NCBI RefSeq assembly: GCF_022132145.1 | Contig: NZ_JAJISP010000005.1 | Location: forward strand, 1 to 64,000 | Direction of reading: 5' to 3' | DNA length: 64,000 bases | Source: Pseudomonas sp. MMS21 TM103 | GTDB taxonomy: Bacteria > Pseudomonadota > Gammaproteobacteria > Pseudomonadales > Pseudomonadaceae | Shown: positions 18,488 through 29,189 of the stretch, one piece after another | Position numbering within the stretch: the first letter of the stretch is position 1 | Layout: each line of letters opens with the position of its first letter | The notes under the pieces: generated by a model | What the model saw: the letters and a program-made list of their open reading frames with translations, nothing else | Told to the model about the DNA's origin: nothing | Databases searched by the model: none | Translations under genes and position numbers: made by a program

Positions 18488-19426
18488 GTGCGCCTCGCCG
18501 ACCTGCTGCGCCTGTTATTGCTCGCCGCCATCTGGGGCGCCAGCTTTCTATTCATGCGGATCGTGGCACCCGTACTCGGCAGCATGCCGACCGCATTCTT
18601 CCGCGCCAGCCTGGGCACCCTCGGCCTACTGGCGATTTTGCTGATCATGCGTGTGCAGTGGGACTTTCGCGGCAAGCTCAAGCACTGCCTGGTGCTCGGG
18701 GTGATCAATGCAGGTCTGCCGTCGGCCATGTATTGCCTGGCGGCGCTGGTGCTGCCGGCCGGCTACTCGGCGATTTTCAACGCCACCACGCCGATGATGG
18801 GTGTGCTAATCGGCATGCTGTTCTTTGCCGAGGCACTGACGCTGAGCAAAGCCGCTGGAGTGGCGCTTGGTCTGTTTGGCGTCGCCGTACTGACCCGGAC
18901 TGGCCCGGTCGAGGTCGATCAGCAACTGCTGCTCGGCGCTGCGGCCTGCCTGATCGCCACTACCTGCTACGGCTTTGCCGGCTTTCTCACCCGGCGCTGG
19001 ATCGGTCAACAGGGCGGCCTGGACAATCGCCTCACCGCATTCAGCAGCCTCTGCGGCGCCAGCCTGTTCCTCCTGCCCCTGTTCGCGGGCAGCTTGATCG
19101 TACAACCGCCAGCGAGTTGGGGCGGCCTGCAGGAATGGCTGTCCCTGGCCGGGCTTGGCTTTATCTGCACGGCCTTCGCTTACGTGCTGTATTTTCGCCT
19201 GCTGACTGATATCGGCCCGATCAAGGCATCGACCACCACCTTTCTGATCCCGCCGTTCGGTGTGTTATGGGGCGCCCTGCTGCTCGACGAACCACTGTCC
19301 TGGGCCTATCTGTATGGCGGCATATTGATCGCCATCGCCCTGTGGCTGGTGGTACGCCCGAGCACGGCCATGAAAACGCCCGGCATTCCAGTCGAGAAAC
19401 CCGCCAGGCTTGAGCGTCACCCATAA
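18488..19426 (+). CDS. EamA/DMT-superfamily exporter
   Basis: Inner-membrane drug/metabolite transporter with about ten helices arranged as two EamA repeats (WGASFLFMRIVAP in the first; ASTTTFLIPPFGVLWGALLLDEPLS in the second, a family hallmark). The GTG at 18488 is chosen because GGAG lies six bases ahead, giving 312 residues; the TTG four codons earlier is less likely. It is divergent from aceK and convergent with the hydrolase gene. The substrate is unknown; family members export amino acids or metabolites. Confidence 0.85.
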   Translation: MRLADLLRLLLLAAIWGASFLFMRIVAPVLGSMPTAFFRASLGTLGLLAILLIMRVQWDFRGKLKHCLVLGVINAGLPSAMYCLAALVLPAGYSAIFNATTPMMGVLIGMLFFAEALTLSKAAGVALGLFGVAVLTRTGPVEVDQQLLLGAAACLIATTCYGFAGFLTRRWIGQQGGLDNRLTAFSSLCGASLFLLPLFAGSLIVQPPASWGGLQEWLSLAGLGFICTAFAYVLYFRLLTDIGPIKASTTTFLIPPFGVLWGALLLDEPLSWAYLYGGILIAIALWLVVRPSTAMKTPGIPVEKPARLERHP

Positions 19427-19481
19427 GAAACATGCGTTATCGACTGCCAGATGACGCATTTCGCTCGCCCTGCGGGGCCCC

Positions 19482-20162
19482 TTAGCGCGAGAGAAAGCCT
19501 GCCACGCTATCTGCCGCAGCCTGCATGTGTTGTTCATGACTGAAGCCTGAGCGCTTAAGCGGCTTGAGGTCGTGATCGCCACTTGCCAGCCAGTGCAGCG
19601 TTATCGCCTTGGATAATTGATAACCGGCGACCGTCTGCCGGTCGCCGAGGGCGTCGCGCTCGCCCTGGACGATCAGGGTCGGTGTGTGCAGTTCGGCCAG
19701 GTGCGCGACGCGGGGCTTGTCCGCTTTGCCAACGGCATAGAACGGATAACCCAGGCAGACCAGTGCATCGGCACCCAGTTCGTCGGCCAGCAGGCTGGCC
19801 ATGCGCCCGCCCATGGACTTGCCGCCGATGGCCAGTGGCCCTGCGACTTGTTGGCGCACCTGGGCATACAGCGCACGCCACTTTTCCAGCAGTTTGACCT
19901 GGGGGTTGGGTGGGCGTTTCTTGCCATCCAGACGGCGTGCGGCCATGTAGTCGAACTCGAAGCGCAGCACTGCAATCCCGCGCGCGGCCAGCAGTTGCGC
20001 GATTTGCGTCATGAATTCGCTGTCCATTGGCGCCCCCGCGCCGTGGGCGAGGATCAGGGTGGCTTGCGCTGCCGCGGCAGGCCGATTCCACAGCCACTCA
20101 TCATGCCTCGCCGGCTGCGCACATTGACCCCCGTCAATACCGGCACTTTGCCCTTTGCTCAT
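19482..20162 (-). CDS. Alpha/beta hydrolase of the KANL3/Tex30 type
   Basis: 226-residue cytoplasmic alpha/beta-hydrolase. [15 protein letters not shown] forms the oxyanion region, [11 protein letters not shown] the nucleophile elbow (Ser in GxSxG) and [14 protein letters not shown] the late histidine/aspartate region, matching the Tex30/KANL3-like group. No substrate is known. Its 5' end overlaps the ANR box that serves ccoN2 on the other strand, so its own promoter shares that region. A start further inside the gene cannot be excluded. Confidence 0.8.
   Translation of the reverse strand: MSKGQSAGIDGGQCAQPARHDEWLWNRPAAAAQATLILAHGAGAPMDSEFMTQIAQLLAARGIAVLRFEFDYMAARRLDGKKRPPNPQVKLLEKWRALYAQVRQQVAGPLAIGGKSMGGRMASLLADELGADALVCLGYPFYAVGKADKPRVAHLAELHTPTLIVQGERDALGDRQTVAGYQLSKAITLHWLASGDHDLKPLKRSGFSHEQHMQAAADSVAGFLSR
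20124..20137 (+). promoter_or_regulatory. ANR box upstream of ccoN2
   Basis: TTGACCCCCGTCAA, a perfect dyad of the TTGAC-N4-GTCAA form, about 130 bases upstream of ccoN2. It lies inside the first codons of the divergent hydrolase gene. The same TTGAC...GTCAA form occurs in front of hemN. It agrees with the known Anr dependence of the P. aeruginosa cco2 operon. Confidence 0.8.
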
Positions 20163-20266
20163 GCTTGCCTCGCTTTAGAAGTCCTTCGGCCCGCGTCAGA
20201 GCTCATGCTCACGCGAGGCCGACTGTTTTGAATGATCTGCCCATAACCGTGGATGGAAACCCAGAC

Positions 20267-21705
<1,439 letters not shown>

Positions 21706-21706
<1 letters not shown>

Positions 21707-22314
21707 TGAGACACGAAATACTCGAGAAGAATATCGGCCTGATGGCACTGATGATGGTGCTCGCCGTGAGCATCGGCGGCCTGACCCAGATCGTCCCGCT
21801 GTTCTTCCAGGACGTCACCAATGAGCCGGTGGCCGGCCTCAAGCCTTATACCGCGCTGCAACTGGAAGGTCGCGACATCTATATCCGCGAAGGCTGCGTC
21901 GGCTGCCACTCGCAGATGATCCGGCCGTTCCGCGCCGAAACCGAGCGCTACGGCCATTACTCGGTCGCCGGTGAAAGCGTCTACGACCATCCGTTCCTCT
22001 GGGGCTCCAAGCGTACCGGCCCGGATCTGGCCCGGGTCGGCGGCCGCTACTCGGACGAGTGGCACCGCGCCCACCTGTACAACCCGCGCAACGTGGTACC
22101 GGAGTCGAAGATGCCGTCCTACCCGTGGCTGGTGGAAAGCACCCTGGACGGCCAGGACACCGCGGCCAAGTTCAAGGCGCTGCGCACGGTCGGCGTGCCC
22201 TACAGCGAGGAGGACATCGCCGGCGCCGCGGCAGCGGTCGAGGGCAAAAGCGAGATGGATGCCTTGGTCGCCTACCTGCAAGTACTCGGCACTGCCATCA
22301 AGAGCAAGAGGTAG
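21706..22314 (+). CDS. ccoO2: cbb3 oxidase subunit II, mono-haem cytochrome c (cco2 operon)
   Basis: Membrane-anchored cytochrome c subunit of the cbb3 oxidase, 202 residues. An N-terminal membrane anchor ([20 protein letters not shown]) precedes a single haem c site, [12 protein letters not shown], with the family's ETERYGHYS and [19 protein letters not shown] segments. Its start ATG overlaps the ccoN2 stop. It is nearly the same as ccoO1 (25230-25838), differing mainly in scattered positions of the C-terminal third. Confidence 0.96.
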
Positions 22315-22317
22315 GCC

Positions 22318-22503
22318 ATGTCATTCGCAAACATTGATATCGGCACCCTTCGCGGCATAGGTACGGCACTGGTAATGCTGTCCTTTGTCTGCGTGACGCT
22401 CTGGGCATACAGCAGCAAGCGTCGCGCCACGTTCAGCGAGGCGGCACACCTGCCTTTTGCCGATGAACCCACGTCCGCTGCATCGAGGAGCAACACCCCA
22501 TGA
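22318..22503 (+). CDS. ccoQ2: cbb3 oxidase small subunit CcoQ (cco2 operon)
   Basis: 61-residue single-span membrane protein, the small assembly/stability subunit of cbb3 oxidase. One hydrophobic helix ([20 protein letters not shown]) is followed by the family's [11 protein letters not shown] tail. It lies between ccoO2 and ccoP2 and overlaps the ccoP2 start by four bases. Confidence 0.92.
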   Translation: MSFANIDIGTLRGIGTALVMLSFVCVTLWAYSSKRRATFSEAAHLPFADEPTSAASRSNTP

Positions 22504-23432
22504 GTACCTTCTGGAGCTGGTATGTAACCCTGCTGACCGTTGGCACCCTGCTCGCCCTGTTCTGGCTGATTTTCGCGACCCGCAAGAGCGAGACGCACAA
22601 GAACGAGACCGAGCAGACCATGGGTCACTCCTTCGATGGCATCGAGGAATATGACAACCCGCTACCCAAGTGGTGGTTCATGCTGTTCATTGGCACGCTG
22701 ATTTTCGCCGTGGGCTACCTGGTGCTCTACCCCGGCCTGGGCAACTGGAAAGGCGTGCTGCCAGGCTACGCAGATGGCTGGACCCAGGTTGCCCAGTGGC
22801 AGCGCGAAGTGGATCAGGCCGACGAGCTATACGGGCCGATCTTCGCCAAATATGCCGCCATGCCCCTGGAAGAAGTGGCTAAAGATCAGCAGGCACTGAA
22901 AATGGGCGGCCGCATGTTCGCCACCTACTGCTCGGTTTGCCATGGCTCCGACGCCAAGGGCTCGGCGGGCTTCCCCAACCTGGCCGACAAGCATTGGCGC
23001 TGGGGTGGCGAGCCTGCCGCGATCAAGACCAGCATCCTCAATGGCCGCATGGGCATGATGCCCGCGTGGGGCCAGGTGATCGGCGAGGACGGCGTGCAAC
23101 AGGTGGCGGCTTACGTGCGCCATGACCTGGCCGGCCTGCCACTGCCTGCCGACAAGTCCTTCGACCTGCAGCAGGGTGCGCAGATATACGCCGGCAATTG
23201 CCAAGCCTGTCACGGTGCAGAAGGCAAAGGCATGGCCATGCTCGGCGCGCCCGACCTGACCAAGTCCGCTGGCTGGATCTATGGCAGCAGCCTGGTGCAA
23301 CTGCAGCAGACCATCCGCCACGGCCGCAACGGCCAGATGCCAGCCCAGGAGCAGTACCTGGGTAACGACAAGGTGCACCTGCTGGCTGCCTATGTGCTGA
23401 GCCTGAGTCAGGCGCAACAGCGAGCCGAGTAA
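22500..23432 (+). CDS. ccoP2: cbb3 oxidase subunit III, di-haem cytochrome c (cco2 operon)
   Basis: Di-haem cytochrome c subunit that receives electrons for the oxidase, 310 residues. Two N-terminal membrane spans flank the conserved [17 protein letters not shown] region. The two haem c sites are CSVCHG and CQACHG. Compared with CcoP1 (328 residues) it lacks a stretch of about 18 residues after GVLPGY. Last gene of the cco2 operon, followed by a perfect 10-base hairpin. Confidence 0.95.
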   Translation: MSTFWSWYVTLLTVGTLLALFWLIFATRKSETHKNETEQTMGHSFDGIEEYDNPLPKWWFMLFIGTLIFAVGYLVLYPGLGNWKGVLPGYADGWTQVAQWQREVDQADELYGPIFAKYAAMPLEEVAKDQQALKMGGRMFATYCSVCHGSDAKGSAGFPNLADKHWRWGGEPAAIKTSILNGRMGMMPAWGQVIGEDGVQQVAAYVRHDLAGLPLPADKSFDLQQGAQIYAGNCQACHGAEGKGMAMLGAPDLTKSAGWIYGSSLVQLQQTIRHGRNGQMPAQEQYLGNDKVHLLAAYVLSLSQAQQRAE

Positions 23433-23448
23433 GTTCCCTCCTGCAAAA

Positions 23449-23472
23449 TTGGCGACAGAAAACTGTCGCCAA
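23449..23472. terminator. Hairpin after ccoP2
   Basis: Perfect 10-base arms TTGGCGACAG and CTGTCGCCAA around AAAA, 16 bases after the ccoP2 stop codon. No clear U-run follows (CTCCTCCCC), so termination may be partial. Confidence 0.6.
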
Positions 23473-23553
23473 CTCCTCCCCGACTCCACATTCTGTCAGC
23501 CCGCAGCAGGTGCGACGCAACGTCGCATCGACCAGCTGCGGCTTGGTCATTTC

Positions 23554-23567
23554 TTGATTTGAGTTAA
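23554..23567 (+). promoter_or_regulatory. Degenerate ANR-like box upstream of ccoN1
   Basis: TTGATTTGAGTTAA has a good left half (TTGAT) but a damaged right half, about 220 bases before ccoN1. It is the only candidate in the 355-base gap at 23433-23787. The poorer site fits a cco1 operon that is largely constitutive, as in P. aeruginosa. Confidence 0.35.
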
Positions 23568-23787
23568 GCTTGCCAGCAGTCGCCAGCCGCCATAACTCGG
23601 GGCAAGGCCATCTTCGCCCGGCTTTTTTGTTGTCGACAAGACACTGCAGAGCCCCCGCGAAACCCTTGCCAAAAGCCCTTGAAGGCACGACCCAGTGGGT
23701 CTACGGCGTTGCATTGGCTACCTGCCTTCTCCATACTTGCCGCCGATTTTTACCCCCTATAAAAATCCATTAACCGTGGAACCCAGC

Positions 23788-25230
23788 ATGAGCACAGCAA
23801 TCAGTCAGACTGCTTATAATTACAAGGTGGTTCGCCAATTCGCCGTGATGACGGTGATTTGGGGAGTCATTGGCATGCTTCTAGGTGTGTTCATCGCCGC
23901 ACAACTCGTGTGGCCGGAACTCAACCTGGGATTGGAATGGACGAGCTTCGGCCGTCTGCGTCCGCTGCACACCAACGCGGTGATCTTCGCCTTCGGCGGA
24001 TGTGCGCTGATGGCCACGTCCTTCTATGTGGTGCAACGCACCAGCCAGGCCCGCCTGATCTCCGACGGACTAGCCGCTTTCGTTTTCTGGGGCTGGCAGG
24101 CAGTGATCGTGCTGGCAGTCATCACCCTGCCAATGGGTTACACCGGTAGCAAGGAATACGCCGAACTGGAATGGCCGATCGATGTACTGATCACCATTGT
24201 CTGGGTCGCTTATGCGGTGGTGTTCTTCGGCACCGTGGTCAAGCGCAAGACCAAGCACATCTATGTAGGCAACTGGTTCTACGGTGCCTTCATCCTGGTC
24301 ACCGCGATGCTGCACATCGTCAACAGCGCCGCCATGCCGGTGAGCCTGTTCAAGTCGTACTCGATGTACTCCGGCGCGACCGACGCGATGATCCAGTGGT
24401 GGTACGGCCACAATGCCGTGGGCTTCTTCCTGACTACCGGCTTCCTGGGGATGATGTACTACTTCGTACCCAAGCAGGCCGAGCGCCCGATCTACTCCTA
24501 TCGCCTGTCCATCGTGCATTTCTGGGCACTGATTACCCTGTATATCTGGGCTGGCCCGCACCACCTGCACTACACCGCGCTGCCGGACTGGGCGCAATCG
24601 CTGGGCATGGCGATGTCGCTGATTCTGCTGGCGCCGAGCTGGGGCGGCATGATCAACGGCATGATGAGCCTGTCGGGCGCCTGGCATAAGCTGCGCACCG
24701 ACCCGATCCTGCGCTTTCTGGTGGTCTCGCTGGCGTTCTACGGCATGTCGACCTTCGAAGGCCCGATGATGGCGATCAAGACGGTCAACGCCCTGTCGCA
24801 CTACACCGACTGGACCATCGGCCACGTACACGCCGGCGCCCTCGGCTGGGTAGCCATGATCTCCATCGGTGCGCTGTATCACATGATCCCCAAGGTCTAC
24901 GGCCGCGAGCAGATGCACAGCATCGCGCTGATCAACCTGCACTTCTGGCTGGCCACTATCGGCACCGTGCTCTACATCGCCTCGATGTGGGTCAACGGCA
25001 TCACCCAGGGCCTGATGTGGCGCGCAGTCAACCAGGACGGCACCCTCACCTACTCCTTCGTCGAAGCGCTGGAAGCCAGCCATCCTGGTTTCGTGGTGCG
25101 CATGGTCGGCGGCATGTTCTTCGTCACCGGCATGCTGCTGATGGCTTACAACACCTACCGCACCGTGCGAGCCGCCAAGCCGGTTGAATACGAAGCGGCC
25201 GCGCAGTTCACCGCTGGGAGCGCCCACTGA
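23788..25230 (+). CDS. ccoN1: cbb3-type cytochrome c oxidase subunit I (cco1 operon)
   Basis: Second catalytic cbb3 subunit, 480 residues from [20 protein letters not shown] at 23788, again with the [22 protein letters not shown] and [17 protein letters not shown] segments. The leaders of both ccoN genes share a TAACCGTGGA...CCCAG stretch just before the ATG and lack a strong Shine-Dalgarno sequence. The protein differs from CcoN2 mainly in the N-terminal 100 residues and at scattered later sites. Its position next to ccoG marks it as the cco1 copy. Confidence 0.96.
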   Translation: MSTAISQTAYNYKVVRQFAVMTVIWGVIGMLLGVFIAAQLVWPELNLGLEWTSFGRLRPLHTNAVIFAFGGCALMATSFYVVQRTSQARLISDGLAAFVFWGWQAVIVLAVITLPMGYTGSKEYAELEWPIDVLITIVWVAYAVVFFGTVVKRKTKHIYVGNWFYGAFILVTAMLHIVNSAAMPVSLFKSYSMYSGATDAMIQWWYGHNAVGFFLTTGFLGMMYYFVPKQAERPIYSYRLSIVHFWALITLYIWAGPHHLHYTALPDWAQSLGMAMSLILLAPSWGGMINGMMSLSGAWHKLRTDPILRFLVVSLAFYGMSTFEGPMMAIKTVNALSHYTDWTIGHVHAGALGWVAMISIGALYHMIPKVYGREQMHSIALINLHFWLATIGTVLYIASMWVNGITQGLMWRAVNQDGTLTYSFVEALEASHPGFVVRMVGGMFFVTGMLLMAYNTYRTVRAAKPVEYEAAAQFTAGSAH

Positions 25231-25838
25231 TGAAACACGAAATCATCGAGAAGAATATCGGCTTGATGGCGCTGCTGATGGTACTCGCCGTCAGCATCGG
25301 CGGCCTGACCCAGATCGTCCCGCTGTTTTTCCAGGACGTCACCAATGAGCCGGTGGAAGGTCTCAAGCCCTACACCGCGCTACAACTGGAAGGCCGCGAC
25401 GTGTATATCGCCAATGGCTGCGTCGGCTGCCACTCGCAGATGATCCGTCCGTTCCGCGCCGAAACCGAGCGCTACGGCCACTACTCGGTCGCCGGCGAAA
25501 GCGTCTATGACCACCCGTTCCTCTGGGGCTCCAAGCGCACCGGCCCGGACCTGGCCCGGGTCGGCGGCCGCTACTCGGACGAGTGGCAGCGCGCGCACCT
25601 GTACAACCCGCGCAACGTGGTGCCCGAGTCAAAAATGCCGGCCTACCCCTGGCTGGTCGAGAACAAACTCGACGGCAAGGACACCGCGAAGAAGCTTGAA
25701 GTCATGCGCGGTTTCGGCATCCCCTACACCGATGAAGACATCGCCGGGGCCAAGGACGCAGTGAAGGGCAAGACCGAAATGGACGCACTGGTCGCGTACC
25801 TGCAGGTTCTCGGCACCTCAATCAAGAACAAACGGTAA
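25230..25838 (+). CDS. ccoO1: cbb3 oxidase subunit II, mono-haem cytochrome c (cco1 operon)
   Basis: 202-residue membrane-anchored cytochrome c, haem site [12 protein letters not shown]. Its start overlaps the ccoN1 stop by one base. Very similar to CcoO2 over the first 140 residues; the C-terminal third diverges more ([19 protein letters not shown] against [19 protein letters not shown]). Confidence 0.96.
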   Translation: MKHEIIEKNIGLMALLMVLAVSIGGLTQIVPLFFQDVTNEPVEGLKPYTALQLEGRDVYIANGCVGCHSQMIRPFRAETERYGHYSVAGESVYDHPFLWGSKRTGPDLARVGGRYSDEWQRAHLYNPRNVVPESKMPAYPWLVENKLDGKDTAKKLEVMRGFGIPYTDEDIAGAKDAVKGKTEMDALVAYLQVLGTSIKNKR

Positions 25839-25844
25839 CGCGCA

Positions 25845-26030
25845 ATGGACATCGGGACTATTCGCGGCATAGGCACGGCAGTGGTGTTCATCGCCTTTAT
25901 CAGCGTTGTGCTCTGGGCCTATAGCAGCAAGCGTAAATCGAACTTCGACGAAGCAGCCAATCTGCCCTTCGCTGACGACCCCAAATCCAGTGAGCGTGAC
26001 GAGAAATCTTCCAGGAGCAATAACCAATGA
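25845..26030 (+). CDS. ccoQ1: cbb3 oxidase small subunit CcoQ (cco1 operon)
   Basis: 61-residue single-span subunit ([18 protein letters not shown], then [11 protein letters not shown]). It overlaps the ccoP1 start by four bases, as in the cco2 operon. Confidence 0.92.
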   Translation: MDIGTIRGIGTAVVFIAFISVVLWAYSSKRKSNFDEAANLPFADDPKSSERDEKSSRSNNQ

Positions 26031-27013
26031 CCACGTTCTGGAGTTGGTACGTAACAATCCTCTCCCTAGGCACCATCTTCGCGCTGACCTGGCTGATCTT
26101 TGGCACTCGCAAGGGCCAGCGCCAGGAAGCTACCGAAGAGACTGTCGGGCACAGCTTCGATGGCATCGAGGAATACGACAATCCACTGCCCAAGTGGTGG
26201 TTCATGCTGTTCCTCGCCACCATCATCTTCGCCTTGGGTTACCTTGTGCTCTATCCGGGCCTGGGCAACTGGAAAGGCCTGCTGCCAGGCTACGAGTACC
26301 TCGATAACGAAGCCAAGACGCCGTTCGCCACCGACATTCAAATCAGTGACGGCGTGCGAAATGCAGGCTGGACCGGCGTGCATCAGTGGGAAAAGGAAAT
26401 GGCCAGGGCTGACGCTCAATACGGGCCGCTTTTCGCCAAGTATGCAGCCATGCCAATCGAACAGGTCGCACAGGACGAGCAAGCACTTAAGATGGGTGGC
26501 CGCCTGTTCGCGTCCAACTGCTCGGTATGCCATGGCTCCGACGCCAAAGGTGCCTACGGCTTTCCAAACCTGACCGACAACGACTGGCTGTACGGTGGCG
26601 ATGCTGCAACCATCAAGACCACCATCATGGGCGGTCGCCAGGGCATGATGCCTGCGCAACTGGCCGCACTTGGCGAAGAAGGCATCCGCAATGTCGCCGG
26701 TTACGTGCGCAGCCTGTCGGGCCTGAAAAACCCGGAAGGTATCCAGGTAGACGTTGCCGCAGGTCAAAACATCTTCGCCGCCAATTGTGCAGTCTGTCAT
26801 GGTGCTGACGCCAAGGGGCAACAGGCCATGGGCGCGCCGAACCTGACCGACCGGACCTGGCTCTATGGCTCCAGCTTCGCTCAGGTTCAGCAGACCCTGC
26901 GCTATGGTCGCAACGGCAAGATGCCTGCCCAGGAAGACTTCCTCGGCAATGACAAGGTGCACTTGCTGGCGGCGTATGTGTACAGCCTGTCGCAACAACC
27001 CGAGGAGAAGTAA
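26027..27013 (+). CDS. ccoP1: cbb3 oxidase subunit III, di-haem cytochrome c (cco1 operon)
   Basis: Di-haem cytochrome c, 328 residues, with two membrane spans and haem sites CSVCHG and CAVCHG. Relative to CcoP2 it has an extra segment between the second membrane helix and the first haem domain ([20 protein letters not shown] region), a known difference between CcoP isoforms. Last structural gene of cco1; ccoG starts 137 bases later. Confidence 0.95.
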   Translation: MTTFWSWYVTILSLGTIFALTWLIFGTRKGQRQEATEETVGHSFDGIEEYDNPLPKWWFMLFLATIIFALGYLVLYPGLGNWKGLLPGYEYLDNEAKTPFATDIQISDGVRNAGWTGVHQWEKEMARADAQYGPLFAKYAAMPIEQVAQDEQALKMGGRLFASNCSVCHGSDAKGAYGFPNLTDNDWLYGGDAATIKTTIMGGRQGMMPAQLAALGEEGIRNVAGYVRSLSGLKNPEGIQVDVAAGQNIFAANCAVCHGADAKGQQAMGAPNLTDRTWLYGSSFAQVQQTLRYGRNGKMPAQEDFLGNDKVHLLAAYVYSLSQQPEEK

Positions 27014-27095
27014 TTCTCCCCCTGAGTTGAGCGCGACCTCCGGTCGCACCCAACCCGGGCAAGCCAGGCGTACCATAGCGTAATAGCGAGAATGA

Positions 27096-27121
27096 CCTCG
27101 GCCGGCATGTATCGGCCGGGG
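27096..27121. terminator. Hairpin between ccoP1 and ccoG
   Basis: Nine-base stem CCTCGGCCG/CGGCCGGGG (one G-T pair) with an 8-base loop, about 30 bases before ccoG. It has no U-run and may be an attenuator or mRNA-processing structure in the ccoG leader. Confidence 0.4.
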
Positions 27122-27150
27122 CAGCCAACCAACCGCCGTGGTACACACTG

Positions 27151-28557
27151 ATGAGCACGCAGATTCCCGTTAAAGACGTTACCCCGGCCAAGGTCGATAC
27201 CGTCGACCTTTACGCCAATCGCGAAAAAATCTACACCCGCTCCTTCACCGGCATCTTCCGCAATCTGCGCATGCTCGGCGGCGCACTGCTGTTCATCCTC
27301 TATTTCGGCACTGTCTGGCTCACCTGGAATGGCCGTCAAGCCGTCTGGTGGAACCTGCCAGAGCGCAAATTCCATATCCTCAGCGCCACCTACTGGCCCC
27401 AGGATTTCGTCCTGCTGTCGGCCATATTGATCATCGCCGCCTTCGGCCTGTTCTTCATTACCGTCTATGCCGGCCGCGTCTGGTGCGGGTACACCTGCCC
27501 GCAAAGCGTATTCACCTGGGTGTTCATGTGGGCGGAAAAGGTCACTGAAGGTGACCGCAACCAACGCATGAAACTCGACAAAGCGCCGATGACTGCGCAG
27601 AAATTCCTGCGCAAACTGGCCAAGCATGGCATCTGGGCCGGTGTATCGCTGATCACGGCGATCACCTTCGTCGGCTATTTCACGCCAATCCGCGAACTGA
27701 TTCCCGCACTTTTCACCCTCGAGGCCGGCGGCTGGGCACTGTTCTGGGTCGGTTTCCTCACCGTGGCGACCTACGGCAACGCCGGCTATCTGCGTGAGCA
27801 GGTGTGCATCTATATGTGCCCCTATGCACGCTTCCAGAGCGTGATGTTCGACCAGGACACCCTGATCGTGTCCTACGACCCACGTCGCGGCGAGCAGCGC
27901 GGCCCGCGCAAACGCGACGCCGACTACAAGGCCGAAGGACTGGGCGACTGCATCGACTGCAAGATGTGCGTGCATGTCTGCCCGACTGGCATCGACATCC
28001 GCGACGGTCTGCAGATCGAGTGCATTGGCTGTGCAGCCTGCATCGACGCCTGCGACAGCATCATGGACAAGATGAACTACCCGAAAGGGCTGATCAGCTA
28101 CACCACCGAACACAACCTGTCGGGACAAAAGACCCAGCTGGTCCGCCCGCGCCTGATCGGCTACGCCATCGCCCTGCTGGCGATGATGGCCGTCTTCGCC
28201 TGGGCCGTGGCCAGCCGCTCACTGGTCGAACTGGACGTGCTCAAGGATCGCGTGCTCTACCGCGAGAACGAGCAAGGCCGAATCGAGAACGTCTACACCC
28301 TGAAGATCATGAACAAGGCCCAGCAACCGGTCACCTACCTGATCGCAGCCGATGGCCTCGACGGCCTGGTCTACGAAGGCAAGCGTGAAATCAAGGCCCT
28401 CGCCGGTGAAGTGCTGTCGCTACCGGTCGAACTGTCGATTGACCCGGAAAAACTGCCGTCCAGCACCAATGAAATCATGTTCCACATCCGCTCCGCGGAC
28501 GATGCGAGCATCAACAACGACGCCGCCAGCCGCTTTATCGGCCCGAGCGTCCGCTGA
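27151..28557 (+). CDS. ccoG: Cytochrome c oxidase accessory protein CcoG (FixG/RdxA)
   Basis: Membrane-bound iron-sulfur protein required for cbb3 maturation; it reduces copper for delivery to the oxidase. 468 residues with about five membrane helices. A ferredoxin-like domain at about 265-310 has two 4Fe-4S motifs ([12 protein letters not shown] and [11 protein letters not shown]), plus the membrane-proximal CGYTCPQ and [11 protein letters not shown] cysteines. The C-terminal periplasmic part is the FixG Ig-like domain. First gene of the ccoGHIS assembly operon. Confidence 0.95.
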   Translation: MSTQIPVKDVTPAKVDTVDLYANREKIYTRSFTGIFRNLRMLGGALLFILYFGTVWLTWNGRQAVWWNLPERKFHILSATYWPQDFVLLSAILIIAAFGLFFITVYAGRVWCGYTCPQSVFTWVFMWAEKVTEGDRNQRMKLDKAPMTAQKFLRKLAKHGIWAGVSLITAITFVGYFTPIRELIPALFTLEAGGWALFWVGFLTVATYGNAGYLREQVCIYMCPYARFQSVMFDQDTLIVSYDPRRGEQRGPRKRDADYKAEGLGDCIDCKMCVHVCPTGIDIRDGLQIECIGCAACIDACDSIMDKMNYPKGLISYTTEHNLSGQKTQLVRPRLIGYAIALLAMMAVFAWAVASRSLVELDVLKDRVLYRENEQGRIENVYTLKIMNKAQQPVTYLIAADGLDGLVYEGKREIKALAGEVLSLPVELSIDPEKLPSSTNEIMFHIRSADDASINNDAASRFIGPSVR

Positions 28558-28571
28558 TCAAAAGGCCAAGC

Positions 28572-29078
28572 ATGTCTGACGAAGCACCGATCAAACCCTG
28601 GTTCAAGCAGTTCTGGCCCTGGTTCCTCATTGCCCTGCTGGGTTACTCGGTCGTGCAAGGGCTGACCCTGCTGACCATTGCCACGCGCAATCCGCCGGGC
28701 TTGATCTCCGATGACTACTACGATGTCGGCAAAGGCATCAACCAGTCGCTGGAGCGCGAATCCCTGGCCTTGCAACTGCAACTGCACGCCACCCTCGACC
28801 TCGACGACGAAACCGGCCTTGCCCAATTGCAGTTGCACGGCAATAGCGGCCCGGCACAACTGGTGCTGAATCTGATCTCGCCCACCCAACCGGAGCGCGA
28901 CCGGCGCATCATTCTGCAGCCACAAGGCCAAGGTCTGTACCGCGGGCAGATGCAGGATGTGGTGCAGGGTCGGCGCTTCGTCGAGCTGATCGGCCAGGAA
29001 GGTGGCAAGGACTGGCGCCTGTTCGAGGAAGAAACCCTGGAAAGCGGCAAGACCATCCGCCTCGGGGATGCCCAGTAG
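28572..29078 (+). CDS. ccoH: FixH-family protein CcoH
   Basis: 168-residue single-span membrane protein of the FixH family, needed for cbb3 assembly. The N-terminal helix ([21 protein letters not shown]) is followed by the family's [14 protein letters not shown] segment and a periplasmic beta domain. It starts 14 bases after ccoG and precedes ccoI. Confidence 0.9.
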   Translation: MSDEAPIKPWFKQFWPWFLIALLGYSVVQGLTLLTIATRNPPGLISDDYYDVGKGINQSLERESLALQLQLHATLDLDDETGLAQLQLHGNSGPAQLVLNLISPTQPERDRRIILQPQGQGLYRGQMQDVVQGRRFVELIGQEGGKDWRLFEEETLESGKTIRLGDAQ

Positions 29079-29189
29079 TGTGCTGTCGCGACAACAGTGC
29101 TGCTGGTGAAACGCCTCGGCGCGCAGACTGCACCCCGCCGCCATCGTTAACAGGCTATATCGCAACGCCAGGTACACGACTCCGCCCCC

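Noticed and set aside
26902..28128. A 408-codon minus-strand frame
   Set aside because: Antisense to ccoP1 and ccoG, both clearly real. Similar long shadows lie opposite ccoN2 and ccoN1.
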